Of a stretch of 64,000 nucleotides of DNA, positions 41,727-50,382 are shown piece by piece. Below the pieces are notes generated by a model. It saw only the letters and a list, made by a program, of their open reading frames with translations. It searched no databases and had not been told where the DNA came from. The position numbers and the translations under genes were made by a program. The stretch is taken from positions 248,001 through 312,000 of the forward strand of contig NZ_JOFH01000027.1 in NCBI RefSeq assembly GCF_000721235.1, read 5' to 3'. Positions within the stretch are counted from its first letter, which is position 1. Every line of letters begins with the position of its first letter. This DNA comes from Streptomyces olivaceus (GTDB taxonomy: Bacteria; Actinomycetota; Actinomycetes; Streptomycetales; Streptomycetaceae).

Positions 41727-43906
41727 AGATCCAGCGCCTCGCGGCAGCGGTCCGCGGCGAGTTGCCGCCGCCCGTGCCGCTCGGAGACCTCGGCCAGGGC
41801 TCCGAGCGCGCGGGCGGCCTCGTACGCCGACGGCGCGCGCAGGGCGGCCAGGGCCTCGGACAACTGCTCCTCCGCTGCTTCGAGCCGGCCCAGCGCGAGG
41901 TGCGCGCGCCCCAGGCAGGTGGCGGCGCGCGCGGCGTTGTACGTGTCGCCCGAGGCGGCCAGCGCGCCCCGGGCCGCACCGGCATGACGGAGCGCCTCCT
42001 CGGCCCGCCCCTCGTCCAGCGCGAGGTCGGCGAGGTTGAGGCCGGCCAGTGCGCCCGCCCGCCGGTCCCCGTGGGCCGGCAGCTCGGCGGCGGCACGCCG
42101 GAAGAGGTCCGCGGCGCTCCGCGGCTGCCCGAGCCGCTGGAGGGCGAGCCCCCGGTAGTTGAGAGTGCGGGCGTGCCCCCGCCCGTCGCCGGCCGCGAGG
42201 AAGAGGCGCGCGGCCCGCTCGAACATCTCCAGTGCGCGGCCGGGGCTCCCGGAGCCCAGTTCCCCGACCCCGCCCGACGTGAGCATCCGGCACTCGGCCG
42301 CCGTGTCCCCCAGCGCCTGCGCCGCCGCCAGCCCCGCCCGGTGCGAGGCGGTCCACTCGGGGTAGAACTTCCGCCGCAGGAAGAGCGGCCACAGGGCGTC
42401 GGCGAGCTGCCAGCAGACCGTGGGGAACCCGGCGGCGGGCGCCTGCTGGAGCACAGCCATCAGGGTCGGCAACTCCCGCTCCAGCCAGTCCAGGGCGGCT
42501 TCCGGGCCGGGGCCCACCTCCGCCACGACCACGGGCCCCGGACCGTAGTCCCGGGGCATGGTCCGGTGCTGGGGGTCCAGAATCTCCTCGGCGCGGGTGG
42601 CGCTCGCCAGACAGTGGTCGGCGATGCGCCGCAGCGCCCGCGCCCGCGCGTCCGGCGGCTCGTCCTCGGCGGCCTTCGCGGCGGCGTGCAGCCGGACGAG
42701 GTCGTGGAAGCGGTGCCGTTCTCCGGCCGCCTCCACCAGCAGACTCGCGTCGTGCAGCGCTTCGAGCAGGGCGGCCGCGTCCTCCGCGCCACGGCCCGCA
42801 ACGCCTCCTCCGTCCGCACCATCTCGTCCGTCTGCACCATCTCGTCCGTCCGCACCGCCTCCTCCGTCCGCACCGCCTCCTCCGTCCCCTCCGTCCGCGG
42901 CCAGCAGGGCGGCGGCCACCGAGCCGTCGAACTCCCGGCCCGGGTGCAGCCCCAGCAGCCGGTAGAGCCGGGCGGCCGGTGCGGGCAGTGCCCGGTAGGA
43001 CACGTCCAGCGTCGCCAGGACGTCGTGGTCGCCGTCGATGGCCAGTGCCTCCAGTCGCCGTCGTTCCTCGCCCAGGGCGCGGACCATCGTGCTGATCGGC
43101 CGCCCGGGACGCGCCGCGAGGCGGGCACCGGCGACCCGGACGGCCAGCGGCAGCCCGGCGCACAGCTCGACCAGGGTGCGGGCGTCGTCGGGCTGCTCGC
43201 TCACCCGGTCGTCCGACAGGGTGTCCGCGAGCAGGTCGACGGCCGCCTCGGGGGCCAGCGGCTCCAGATGGACGGGACGGCAGCCGTCGACGGTCAGCCC
43301 CGGAAGCCTCCTGCGGCTGGTCACCGCGGTCACGCTGCCGCCCGCCGGCAGCAACGGACGCACCTGGGCCGCGGTCACCGCGTCGTCGAGCAGGACCACC
43401 AGCCGCCGGTTCGCGGTCAGCGACCGGTACAGCGCCGTCCGTTCGGCCGGCCGTGCGGGGAGTTGCTGGGCGGAGACGCCCAGGGCGCGCAGGAAGCGGG
43501 CGAGCACCTCCGCCGGATGGGCCGGCCCGTCGGACGCCTGCGCCCCGAGGTCCGCGTGGAGCTGGCCGTCCGGGAAGCCGGAACGCAGGGCGTGCAGCCA
43601 GCTCAGCGCGAGAGTGGTCTTGCCGACACCGCCGAGCCCGCTCAGCGCGGCCAGGACCGGCCGGTCGTCCCGTGCGGCGCGCGCCCGGTGCCGTTCCAGC
43701 GCCGCCAGTTCACGCGAGCGGTCGATCACCTTCAGGAGAGGGGGCAGCTGCCAAGGAGTCCGCTCGGGGCCTCGCGGACCGGTGTGACCGAAGTGGATGC
43801 CGCCGTGCACGGACCCCGCCTGTACGACGGGTCCGTGCACCGTCCCGCTCAGCTCGTTGTGCGACTCCTGACCGCCGCTGCGCACCCGCGCCCCCGCCCC
43901 GTGCAC
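41618..43906 (-). CDS. NB-ARC-TPR protein (bacterial NLR) with N-terminal RHIM-like motif
   Basis: This is a 762-residue STAND ATPase. Residues 16-40 hold HNELSGTVHGPVVQAG and GGIHFG, an amyloid-type motif similar to the one ending the 35684 protein. Residues about 85-350 form NB-ARC: P-loop GLGGVGKTTLALSW, RRLVVLLDDAV, VTAVTSRRRL. A low-complexity Asp/Gly/Ala hinge is coded by an 18-bp repeat, and TPR-like helices run to the C-terminus. By family, ligand binding to the TPR part would oligomerise the protein, and the N-terminal motif would nucleate its effector. The GTG at 43906 is preferred, with AAGGGG 11 bases before it; 44044 and 43885 are alternatives. Confidence 0.85.
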   Translation of the reverse strand: MHGAGARVRSGGQESHNELSGTVHGPVVQAGSVHGGIHFGHTGPRGPERTPWQLPPLLKVIDRSRELAALERHRARAARDDRPVLAALSGLGGVGKTTLALSWLHALRSGFPDGQLHADLGAQASDGPAHPAEVLARFLRALGVSAQQLPARPAERTALYRSLTANRRLVVLLDDAVTAAQVRPLLPAGGSVTAVTSRRRLPGLTVDGCRPVHLEPLAPEAAVDLLADTLSDDRVSEQPDDARTLVELCAGLPLAVRVAGARLAARPGRPISTMVRALGEERRRLEALAIDGDHDVLATLDVSYRALPAPAARLYRLLGLHPGREFDGSVAAALLAADGGDGGGGADGGGGADGRDGADGRDGADGGGVAGRGAEDAAALLEALHDASLLVEAAGERHRFHDLVRLHAAAKAAEDEPPDARARALRRIADHCLASATRAEEILDPQHRTMPRDYGPGPVVVAEVGPGPEAALDWLERELPTLMAVLQQAPAAGFPTVCWQLADALWPLFLRRKFYPEWTASHRAGLAAAQALGDTAAECRMLTSGGVGELGSGSPGRALEMFERAARLFLAAGDGRGHARTLNYRGLALQRLGQPRSAADLFRRAAAELPAHGDRRAGALAGLNLADLALDEGRAEEALRHAGAARGALAASGDTYNAARAATCLGRAHLALGRLEAAEEQLSEALAALRAPSAYEAARALGALAEVSERHGRRQLAADRCREALDLYASAGRSGSAGAEALRERLERLDRLERLEGDASGR
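42802..42897. repeat. 18-bp tandem repeat inside the NB-ARC gene
   Basis: About five units of the type CGCCTCCTCCGTCCGCAC run in phase with codons and encode Asp/Gly/Ala hexapeptides such as GADGRD. The array forms a flexible hinge between the NB-ARC and following helical domain. In-frame units let the hinge change length without a frameshift. Confidence 0.85.
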
Positions 43907-44058
43907 GTCGCCACCGACCCCTTGGCGGAGTCTTCTGACGGATCGATCCTTTCCGCCAGGGGGCGCGGATATCCCCGGAAACGGGGACGAACACAGAGGG
44001 GAACGGTCGCAGGCGGCCACCGGAGGGTCCGATCCGGTCTCCACGCGTCGCGAAGCGC

Positions 44059-45492
44059 TCAGTGGCCGGTGGCCGGGAGGGTGACGGTGAAGACCGTGGC
44101 GCCCGGTTCGCCGGTCAGTTCGACCGTGCCGCCGTGCGCCCGCACCAGGGAGGCCGCGACGGACAGGCCCAGGCCGCTGCCGCCGCGGTCGCGGCTGCGG
44201 GCCTTGTCGACGCGGTAGAAACGGTCGAAGATCCGCTCCCGGTCCGCCGCCGGGATGCCCGGACCCGTGTCGGCCACCGACACCCGGGCTGCCTCGGGCG
44301 TGCCGGAGAGTGTGACCGAGACCGCGGTGCCGGGCGGGGTGTGCACCGCCGCGTTGGTGAGCAGGTTGTCGAGCACCTGCCGGACGCGCTGCGGGTCCAG
44401 GTGCGCCCGCACCGCCGCCGGCCCGGTCCGCAGCGTCAGCGGATGCCCGGGATGCCCGGCGCGGAAGGCGTCGGCGGCCTGCCGCACCAGCTCCGTGAGG
44501 TCCGTGTCCTCCCGGCGCAGCGGCGCCTCCACCTCGTCCGCGTCCAGCCGGGCGAGCAGCAGCAGGTCGTCCAGGAGCCCGCCCATCCGGGCCGCCTCGG
44601 CGCGCAGGCGGGCCAGGTGCCGCTCCCGTTCGGCGGGTTCGTTGGCCGCCGCGTACTGGAAGAGGTCGGCGTAGCCCCGTACCGACATCAGCGGTGTGCG
44701 CAGTTCGTGGGAGGCGTCGGCGACGAACCGGCGCAGGCGCTGCTCGGCCTCCGCGCGGACCGCGAGCGACGCGTCGATGTGCTCCAGCATGGTGTTGAAG
44801 GCGGTCCGCAGCTCCGCCACCTCCTGCCCGCCGTCGCGGCCGTCGGCCCGCAGCGGCAGCCGGGCGGCCGACTCGGTCAGGTCGTGCGAGGCGATGCCGT
44901 GCGCCGTGCTCGCCATGTCGCTCAGCGGCTTCAGACCGCGCCGCAGCATCCGCCGCCCGAACACCACCAGGGCCGCCAGCGCCAGCCCGAAGACGATCAC
45001 CTGCACCGTCACCAGCTGGTCCACGGTGTCCTCGACGTCCCCCATGGGCGCGGCGCTGACCAGCACCACGCCGGGCTCCACCTCGCAGGCCCGCAGCAGG
45101 TACGGGCCGTGCCCGCCGATCCGCACGGTGCGGGTGATGTCCTTCTCGGAGCGGGCCATCGTCCGGGCCAGCTCGGTCAGGGAGCGGCTGTCCGCCGGCA
45201 CCTCGGCGGGCGTGCGCAGGTCCGCCGAGCCGCCGGAGACGTCGTACACGGCGGTGTACCAGCCGTAGTACGGCTTGCGCTGCACCGTGCCGTGCGCCGC
45301 CGCGTCCTTGGACTGCACGACCTGCACCAGCTTCATCTGGTCGGCGAGCTGCCGCTCCAGGTAGTCCCGCATGTACGCCGTCAGCACCGTGCCGACGACC
45401 GCGAACACCACCAGCGACAGCACCCCGAGGCCCAGTGCGAGCCGGGTACCGAGCCGCAGCCCGCGGTAGGCGCGCCAGAGCCGCCGGATCAC
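44059..45492 (-). CDS. Two-component sensor histidine kinase
   Basis: This 477-residue membrane kinase has TM1 (about residues 15-38), an extracellular sensor of about 120 residues (KPYYGWYTAVYDVSGG), TM2 (VIVFGLALAALVVFG), HAMP, HisKA with FVADASHELRTPL (phospho-His), and HATPase with VLDNLLTNAAVHTPP, VADTGPGIPA and RGGSGLGLSV. The GTG at 45492 overlaps the regulator stop (GTGA), so it is the second gene of a two-component operon. The signal is unknown; the divergent ferric-reductase-like operon suggests redox or iron. Confidence 0.95.
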   Translation of the reverse strand: MIRRLWRAYRGLRLGTRLALGLGVLSLVVFAVVGTVLTAYMRDYLERQLADQMKLVQVVQSKDAAAHGTVQRKPYYGWYTAVYDVSGGSADLRTPAEVPADSRSLTELARTMARSEKDITRTVRIGGHGPYLLRACEVEPGVVLVSAAPMGDVEDTVDQLVTVQVIVFGLALAALVVFGRRMLRRGLKPLSDMASTAHGIASHDLTESAARLPLRADGRDGGQEVAELRTAFNTMLEHIDASLAVRAEAEQRLRRFVADASHELRTPLMSVRGYADLFQYAAANEPAERERHLARLRAEAARMGGLLDDLLLLARLDADEVEAPLRREDTDLTELVRQAADAFRAGHPGHPLTLRTGPAAVRAHLDPQRVRQVLDNLLTNAAVHTPPGTAVSVTLSGTPEAARVSVADTGPGIPAADRERIFDRFYRVDKARSRDRGGSGLGLSVAASLVRAHGGTVELTGEPGATVFTVTLPATGH

Positions 45493-46196
45493 CGGGCCGC
45501 CCGGCGCAGCGCGTAGCCGAAGCCCCGCACCGTCTGGATCAGCGGCTCCGCCCCGTCGGCGTCCGGCGCGGTCTCGTCCAGCTTGCGGCGCAGCCGGCTG
45601 ACGACCAGCTCCACGACGTTGGACCGGCCGCCGAAGCCGTACTCCCACACGTGGTCGAGGATCTGCGCCTTGGTCAGCACGGTCGGCGACTTGCGCATCA
45701 GGTAGCGCAGCACCTCGTACTCGGTCGGGGTCAGCGACAGCCGCCGCTCGCCCCGGCGCACCTCGCGGGTGTCCTCGTCCATGGTCAGGTCCGCCACCCG
45801 CAGCACCGACCGCTGGAAACCGGGCCCGGCGCTGCGCCGCAGCACGGTCCGCAGCCGGGCCATCAGCTCCTCCACGGCGAACGGTTTGACCAGGTAGTCG
45901 TCGCCGCCCCGGGTCAGCCCCGCCACCCGGTCGGCCACCCCGTCGCGCGCCGTCAGGAACACCACCGGCACCATCGTGCCCGAGCGGCGCAGCCGGTCCA
46001 GGACGCCGAAACCGTCGACGTCCGGCAGCATCAGGTCGAGCACCACGATGTCCGGCCGGAAGTCGCCGGCCAGCCGCAGCGCCTGCTCGCCGGAGTTGGC
46101 GGTGACCGCCTCCCAGCCCTCGTAGCGGGCGACGGTGGCCACGAGATCGGCGATGGGCGGGTCGTCGTCCACCACGAGCAGTCGTACTTTCTCCAC
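45489..46196 (-). CDS. OmpR-family response regulator
   Basis: This 235-residue regulator has a receiver domain with LLVVDDDPPIADLV, phospho-Asp in IVVLDLMLPDVDG, VVFLTARD and DDYLVKPFAVEEL, then a winged helix (LTPTEYEVLRYLMRKSPTVLTKAQILDHVW, VSRLRRKLDE, TVRGFGYAL). The start is uncertain: GTG 46196 is used, GTG 46214 and ATG 46232 are alternatives. It is divergent from the reductase operon with about 125 bp between, a likely control point. Confidence 0.93.
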   Translation of the reverse strand: MEKVRLLVVDDDPPIADLVATVARYEGWEAVTANSGEQALRLAGDFRPDIVVLDLMLPDVDGFGVLDRLRRSGTMVPVVFLTARDGVADRVAGLTRGGDDYLVKPFAVEELMARLRTVLRRSAGPGFQRSVLRVADLTMDEDTREVRRGERRLSLTPTEYEVLRYLMRKSPTVLTKAQILDHVWEYGFGGRSNVVELVVSRLRRKLDETAPDADGAEPLIQTVRGFGYALRRAAR

Positions 46197-46320
46197 CCGC
46201 TCATACTGCGCCACCGGCCGCCCGCGCCCCATACCGCGGGTACGGCCGTTCCGTGATCGATAACTACTTGAAAGTCGCCCGACAGGAAAACGACAGGCCG
46301 GCCGGGTGAAGCTCGGTGCC

Positions 46321-47670
46321 GTGACCACAGTCCCGAGCGCCCCCCACCGCCCGCCGCCGCCCGCACCGGCCCTGCGTCCCAGGGCCGTGGCCCGGACCGG
46401 CCTGTACGCGATCCTCGCCGCCAACGCCGTCGCCGTGGCCGTCCTCTTCGCGCAGGCGGGGTTCGCCGCCAACACGCTCGTCGTCCTCGGCCGCCTCACC
46501 GGCCTCTACGGGGCCCTGCTCATGGCCTTCCAACTGGTCCTGGTGGCCCGCCTGCCCTGGTTCGACCGGCGGATCGGCATGGACCGGCTGACCTCCTGGC
46601 ACCGCTGGACCGGCTTCGCCGTCCTGTGGACGCTCCTCGCCCACGTCGTCTTCATCACCTTCGGCTACGGCCGCTCGTCCGGCATGGACCCGCTCAACCA
46701 GCTCGTCGACCTCGCCGAGACCGTCGAGGGCGTGCTGCGCGCGCTGGTCGAGCTGGCCCTCCTCGTCGTCGTGGGAGCGGTGTCGGCGCGCGCCGCCCGG
46801 CGCAGGATGGCGTACGAGACCTGGCACTTCCTCCACCTGTACACCTACGTCGCGGTGGTCCTCGCCTTCACCCACCAGGTCGCCGCCGGGACGTCGTTCA
46901 CCTCCTCGCCCGCCGCGACGGCGTACTGGTACACCCTGTGGGGCGCGGCCCTCGGCGCGGTGCTGGCCGGCCGGGTCGTCCTGCCGCTGTGGCGCAACCT
47001 GCGCCACCGGCTGCGCGTCACCGCCGTCGTCCCCGAGAACGACCACGTCGTCTCCGTCTACCTCACCGGCCGCGACCTGGACCGGCTGCCCGCGCGGGCC
47101 GGGCAGTTCTTCCTCTGGCGCTTCCTGACCCGCGACCGCTGGTGGCAGGCGAACCCCTTCTCGCTCTCCATGGCCCCCGACGGCCGGCAGCTCCGCCTCA
47201 CCGTCAAGACCGCGGGCGACGGCACCGCCGCCCTGCGCCGCATCGAGCCCGGCACCCGCGTCTTCGCCGAGGGCCCCTACGGCGCCTTCACCGCCCTGCA
47301 CCGCACCCGCCCCGACACCCTGCTGGTCGCCGGGGGCGTCGGCGTCACCCCGATCCGGGCCCTCCTGGAGGAACTGCCCGGACACGCCGTGCTGGTGTAC
47401 CGCGTCGCCACCGACCGCGACGCCGTCCTCCACGACGAACTGCGCGACCTCGCGCACGCCAAGGGCGCGGAACTGCACCTGGTCACCGGGCCCGCCGTCC
47501 CCGACCGGCTCGGCCCGCGCGGCCTCGCCGCCCTCGTCCCCGACGTCGCCGACCGGGACGTCTACGTCTGCGGCCCGCCCGGCATGACCACCGCGGTCCT
47601 CGCCACCCTGCGCGAACTGGGCGTGCCCAAGGCGCAGATCCACGCCGAACGCTTCAGCCTCGCCGGTTGA
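46321..47670 (+). CDS. Ferric-reductase-like transmembrane cytochrome with FAD/NAD(P) reductase domain
   Basis: This 449-residue protein has a six-helix FRD-type heme domain with paired His in SWHRWTGFAVLWTLLAHVVF and WHFLHLYTYVAVVLAFTHQ. A cytosolic reductase module follows, with RAGQFFLWRF, PFSLSMAPD, VAGGVGVTPIRALLEEL and YVCGPPGM. It would move electrons from NAD(P)H through FAD and two hemes across the membrane. It is first of three genes with an FMN-binding protein and ApbE, so the acceptor is probably the covalent flavin protein. GTG 46321 is used; GTG 46306 is also possible. Confidence 0.92.
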   Translation: MTTVPSAPHRPPPPAPALRPRAVARTGLYAILAANAVAVAVLFAQAGFAANTLVVLGRLTGLYGALLMAFQLVLVARLPWFDRRIGMDRLTSWHRWTGFAVLWTLLAHVVFITFGYGRSSGMDPLNQLVDLAETVEGVLRALVELALLVVVGAVSARAARRRMAYETWHFLHLYTYVAVVLAFTHQVAAGTSFTSSPAATAYWYTLWGAALGAVLAGRVVLPLWRNLRHRLRVTAVVPENDHVVSVYLTGRDLDRLPARAGQFFLWRFLTRDRWWQANPFSLSMAPDGRQLRLTVKTAGDGTAALRRIEPGTRVFAEGPYGAFTALHRTRPDTLLVAGGVGVTPIRALLEELPGHAVLVYRVATDRDAVLHDELRDLAHAKGAELHLVTGPAVPDRLGPRGLAALVPDVADRDVYVCGPPGMTTAVLATLRELGVPKAQIHAERFSLAG

Positions 47671-47705
47671 CCCCGCCCCGCCGGACGACCCCGCCCCGCC
47701 CCGGT

Positions 47706-47813
47706 CCGCCGTCGTACCCCGGTCCGCCGTCGTACCCCGGTCCGCCGCCGCGCCCCGTCCCGCCGTCGTACCCCGGTCCGCCGCCGCGCTCCGACCCGCC
47801 GTCGTACCCCGGT
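47706..47813. repeat. 18-bp tandem repeat, 6 copies
   Basis: Four units of CCGCCGTCGTACCCCGGT and two variants CCGCCGCCGCGCYCCGWC-like fill the gap between the ferric-reductase-like and FMN-binding genes. In one frame they read PPSYPG hexapeptides without stops, but that frame is not the reductase frame. No gene is called. They may act as an mRNA spacer. Confidence 0.9.
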
Positions 47814-47866
47814 TCGCCATCGCCCGCCGCCCTGTCCCGCCGCCCCGCCGAGAGGAACCCCGCACC

Positions 47867-48283
47867 GTGAAGCGCGCACTGCCCGTGCTGGTCCTGAGCA
47901 TCGCCGGTCTCGTACCGGTCTGGCGCTACGCCCCGTCCCCCGAGGCCGTGACCGCCCCGGCCGCCTCGTCGGAGGCGTCGGTCGCCCCCGCCGCGCCGTC
48001 CGGCGGTTCCACCGTCGCCGCCGGTCCCGTCGTCGGCACCGAGAAGGGCCCCGTCCAGGTGGAGGTCACCTTCGAGGAGCGGCGGATCACGGCCGTACGC
48101 ATGCTCCAGCAGCCCGACCACCCGCAGACCACGGCCGCCGTGCCCCGGCTGATCGAGGAGACGCTCGACGCGCAGAGCGCCGACGTGGACACCGTCTCCG
48201 GCGCCACGATCACCAGCGACGGCTACCGCGAGTCCCTGCAGGCCGCCATCGACGCGCAGGCCGCACAGGGCGCCGGTGCCTGA
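47867..48283 (+). CDS. FMN-binding domain protein (covalent flavin carrier)
   Basis: This 138-residue exported protein has an N-terminal anchor (residues 1-17), a disordered Ala/Ser/Pro linker (25-52) and an FMN_bind domain. The flavinylation motif is DTVSGATITSDGYRESL, with Thr114 as the expected FMN attachment site. It acts outside the membrane as an electron carrier. The next gene, overlapping by 8 bp, is the enzyme (ApbE) that attaches the FMN. The start is GTG 47867. Confidence 0.93.
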   Translation: MKRALPVLVLSIAGLVPVWRYAPSPEAVTAPAASSEASVAPAAPSGGSTVAAGPVVGTEKGPVQVEVTFEERRITAVRMLQQPDHPQTTAAVPRLIEETLDAQSADVDTVSGATITSDGYRESLQAAIDAQAAQGAGA

Positions 48284-49067
48284 CGTGCGGCGCGTCGAGC
48301 ACGTCATGGGCTTCCCGGTCTCCCTCCGCCTCGACGATCCCGTGGGCCCCGGCGGCGTCCCCGAGGCGGCCGTGGACGGTGTCTTCGCGTGGCTGCGGGA
48401 GGTCGACGCGCGCTTCAGCCCGTTCCGGCCCGACAGCGAGGTGAGCCGCCTCGACCGCGGCGAAGTGCCCCGGCCGAGCGCCCAGCTGCGGGAGGTGCTC
48501 GACCTGTGCGAGGAGTACCGGGCCGCCACCGGCGGCGCCTTCGACGTCCGGCTGCCGGGCCGGGGCCTGGACCCCTGCGCGGTGGTCAAGGGCTGGTCGG
48601 TGCAGCGGGCGGCCGAGTCGCTGCGCGCGGCCGGGGCCCGCGGCTTCTGCCTCAACGCCGGCGGTGACGTGGTCGCCGCCGGCGGGCCCTGGCGGGTCGG
48701 CGTACGCCACCCCGAGCACGCCGACCGGCTGTGCACCGTCCTGGAGGTCGCCGACGGGGCGGTCGCGACCTCCGCCCGCTACGAACGCGGCGACCACATC
48801 GTCGACGGCCGCACCGGCCGCCCGGCGACCGGGCTGCTCGCCGTCACCGTCGTGGCCCCGACCCTCACCGAGGCGGACGCGGTCGCCACGGCGGCCTTCG
48901 CGATGGGCACCGAGGGCGTCGCGTGGGCCGCCGCCCGCGAGGGCTGCGAGGTCTTCGCCGTGGACGCCGGCCGCCGGGTGCTGCGCACCCCCGGGCTGCC
49001 GGTCGCGGGGGCGGCCCCCGGCCCCGGGCCCGCGGCCGGAAAGGAGCACACCGCGGCACCGGTGTGA
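48276..49067 (+). CDS. apbE: FAD:protein FMN transferase
   Basis: This 263-residue ApbE has MGFPVSLRLDD, EVDARFSPFRPDSEVSRLDRGE, GGAFDVRLPGRGLDPCAVVKGWSV and the metal/FAD motif LNAGGDVVAAGGPWRVG. ATSARYERGDHIVDGRTGRPA is the second conserved block. It transfers FMN from FAD to Thr in the DxxSGAT motif of the partner upstream. No lipobox is seen and it appears cytoplasmic as written, unlike many exported ApbE proteins. Confidence 0.92.
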   Translation: MPDVRRVEHVMGFPVSLRLDDPVGPGGVPEAAVDGVFAWLREVDARFSPFRPDSEVSRLDRGEVPRPSAQLREVLDLCEEYRAATGGAFDVRLPGRGLDPCAVVKGWSVQRAAESLRAAGARGFCLNAGGDVVAAGGPWRVGVRHPEHADRLCTVLEVADGAVATSARYERGDHIVDGRTGRPATGLLAVTVVAPTLTEADAVATAAFAMGTEGVAWAAAREGCEVFAVDAGRRVLRTPGLPVAGAAPGPGPAAGKEHTAAPV

Positions 49068-49203
49068 ACCCCCGGTCGGCGGGAAGAAGTCGCCCCGAAC
49101 CGAAGGGCCCCGCAGATCCGCCGTCTACACTCGACCGGCGACGGCCCCACCGACCGCGGCCGGAGCGGGCAGCTTCTGCCAGACCCGAAGGGTATTCGGC
49201 GTT

Positions 49204-50382
49204 TTGATACGCATGGAATCAGTCACCAAACGCTATGCGGACGGGACGGTGGCGGTCGACCGGCTGTCCCTGGAGATACCCGACCGCGCCATCACGGTCC
49301 TCGTCGGTCCCTCGGGCTGCGGCAAGACGACCACCCTGAGAATGATCAACAGGATGGTCGAGCCCTCCGAGGGAACGATCCTGCTGGACGGCGAGGACCT
49401 CCAGCAGCAGCCCGTCACCACCCTGCGCCGGTCGATGGGCTACGTCATCCAGAACGCCGGGCTCTTCCAGCACCGGACGATCCTCGACAACATCGCCACC
49501 GTGCCCCGCATGACCGGCTGGGGCAAGCAGAAGTCCCGGGAGCGGGCCGCGGAGCTGATGGAGCGGGTCGGCCTCGACTCCTCCCTCGGCAAGCGGTACC
49601 CGTACCAGCTCTCCGGCGGCCAGCAGCAGCGCGTCGGCGTGGCCCGGGCGCTCGCCGCCGACCCGCCCGTCCTGCTCATGGACGAGCCGTTCTCCGCCGT
49701 GGACCCCGTCGTCCGCAAGGGGCTCCAGGACGAGCTGCTGCGCATCCAGGACGAGCTGGGCAAGACCATCGTCTTCGTCACGCACGACATCGACGAGGCC
49801 ATCAAACTGGGCACCATGGTCGCGGTGATGCGCACCGGCGGCCACCTCGCCCAGTTCGCGCCGCCCGCCGAGCTGCTCTCCGACCCCGCCGACGCGTTCG
49901 TCGAGGACTTCCTCGGCGCCGACCGCGGCATCCGGGGGCTGTCCTTCTTCCCGTCCACCGGCCTGGAGCTGGCCACCGGCCCCGTCGTACGGGTGGACGC
50001 CACCGCCGAGCAGCTCACCGCGCCCGGCGCGCCCTACCTGCTGGTGACCGACGCGGACGACCGCCCGCTGGGCTGGGCCGAGCCGCGGGAGCTGCGGGCC
50101 GGCGAGATCACCGCCGACGCGCTGCTGCCGTACGGGCGGCCGTTCGTGGCCGGCACCGACTCGCTGCGCGCCGCCCTCGACTGCGCCGTCCTGTCGCCCA
50201 CCGGCTGGGCGGTCGCGGTCGACGCCGAGGGCCGGGTGACCGGCGTCGCCTCGCAGGCGACCATCGGCGAGGCCATCCGTGCGGCCCACGGCACGGGGAG
50301 CACCGCCGGCACGCGGGCCGGGGAGCGCACCGGCGACGCGGCGGCCGACGGTCCCGCCGACGTGACGAAGGTCGCGCCGTGA
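49204..50382 (+). CDS. Glycine betaine/choline-type ABC transporter ATPase (OpuCA-like)
   Basis: This 392-residue ATPase has VGPSGCGKTTTLRMINRM (Walker A), YQLSGGQQQRVGVARALA (signature), VLLMDEPFSAVDPV (Walker B) and VTHDIDEAIKLG, with two CBS-like modules at the C-terminus as in OpuCA. TTG 49204 gives the family-like start M-I-R-M-E-S-V; ATG 49213 is an alternative. Four genes in overlapping order (ATPase, two permeases, binding protein) make a complete importer of compatible solutes. Confidence 0.93.
   Translation: MIRMESVTKRYADGTVAVDRLSLEIPDRAITVLVGPSGCGKTTTLRMINRMVEPSEGTILLDGEDLQQQPVTTLRRSMGYVIQNAGLFQHRTILDNIATVPRMTGWGKQKSRERAAELMERVGLDSSLGKRYPYQLSGGQQQRVGVARALAADPPVLLMDEPFSAVDPVVRKGLQDELLRIQDELGKTIVFVTHDIDEAIKLGTMVAVMRTGGHLAQFAPPAELLSDPADAFVEDFLGADRGIRGLSFFPSTGLELATGPVVRVDATAEQLTAPGAPYLLVTDADDRPLGWAEPRELRAGEITADALLPYGRPFVAGTDSLRAALDCAVLSPTGWAVAVDAEGRVTGVASQATIGEAIRAAHGTGSTAGTRAGERTGDAAADGPADVTKVAP

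Noticed and set aside
36254..43906. SARP and neighbours as part of an antibiotic gene cluster
   Set aside because: No polyketide, peptide-synthetase or tailoring genes are near. The only specialised-metabolite enzyme in the window is geosmin synthase 20 kb away.
46626..47870. 414-codon frame with PPSYPG repeats
   Set aside because: It is out of frame with the well-supported ferric-reductase-like gene, and its product is Arg/Pro-rich with no domain. Only the repeat itself is kept as an observation.
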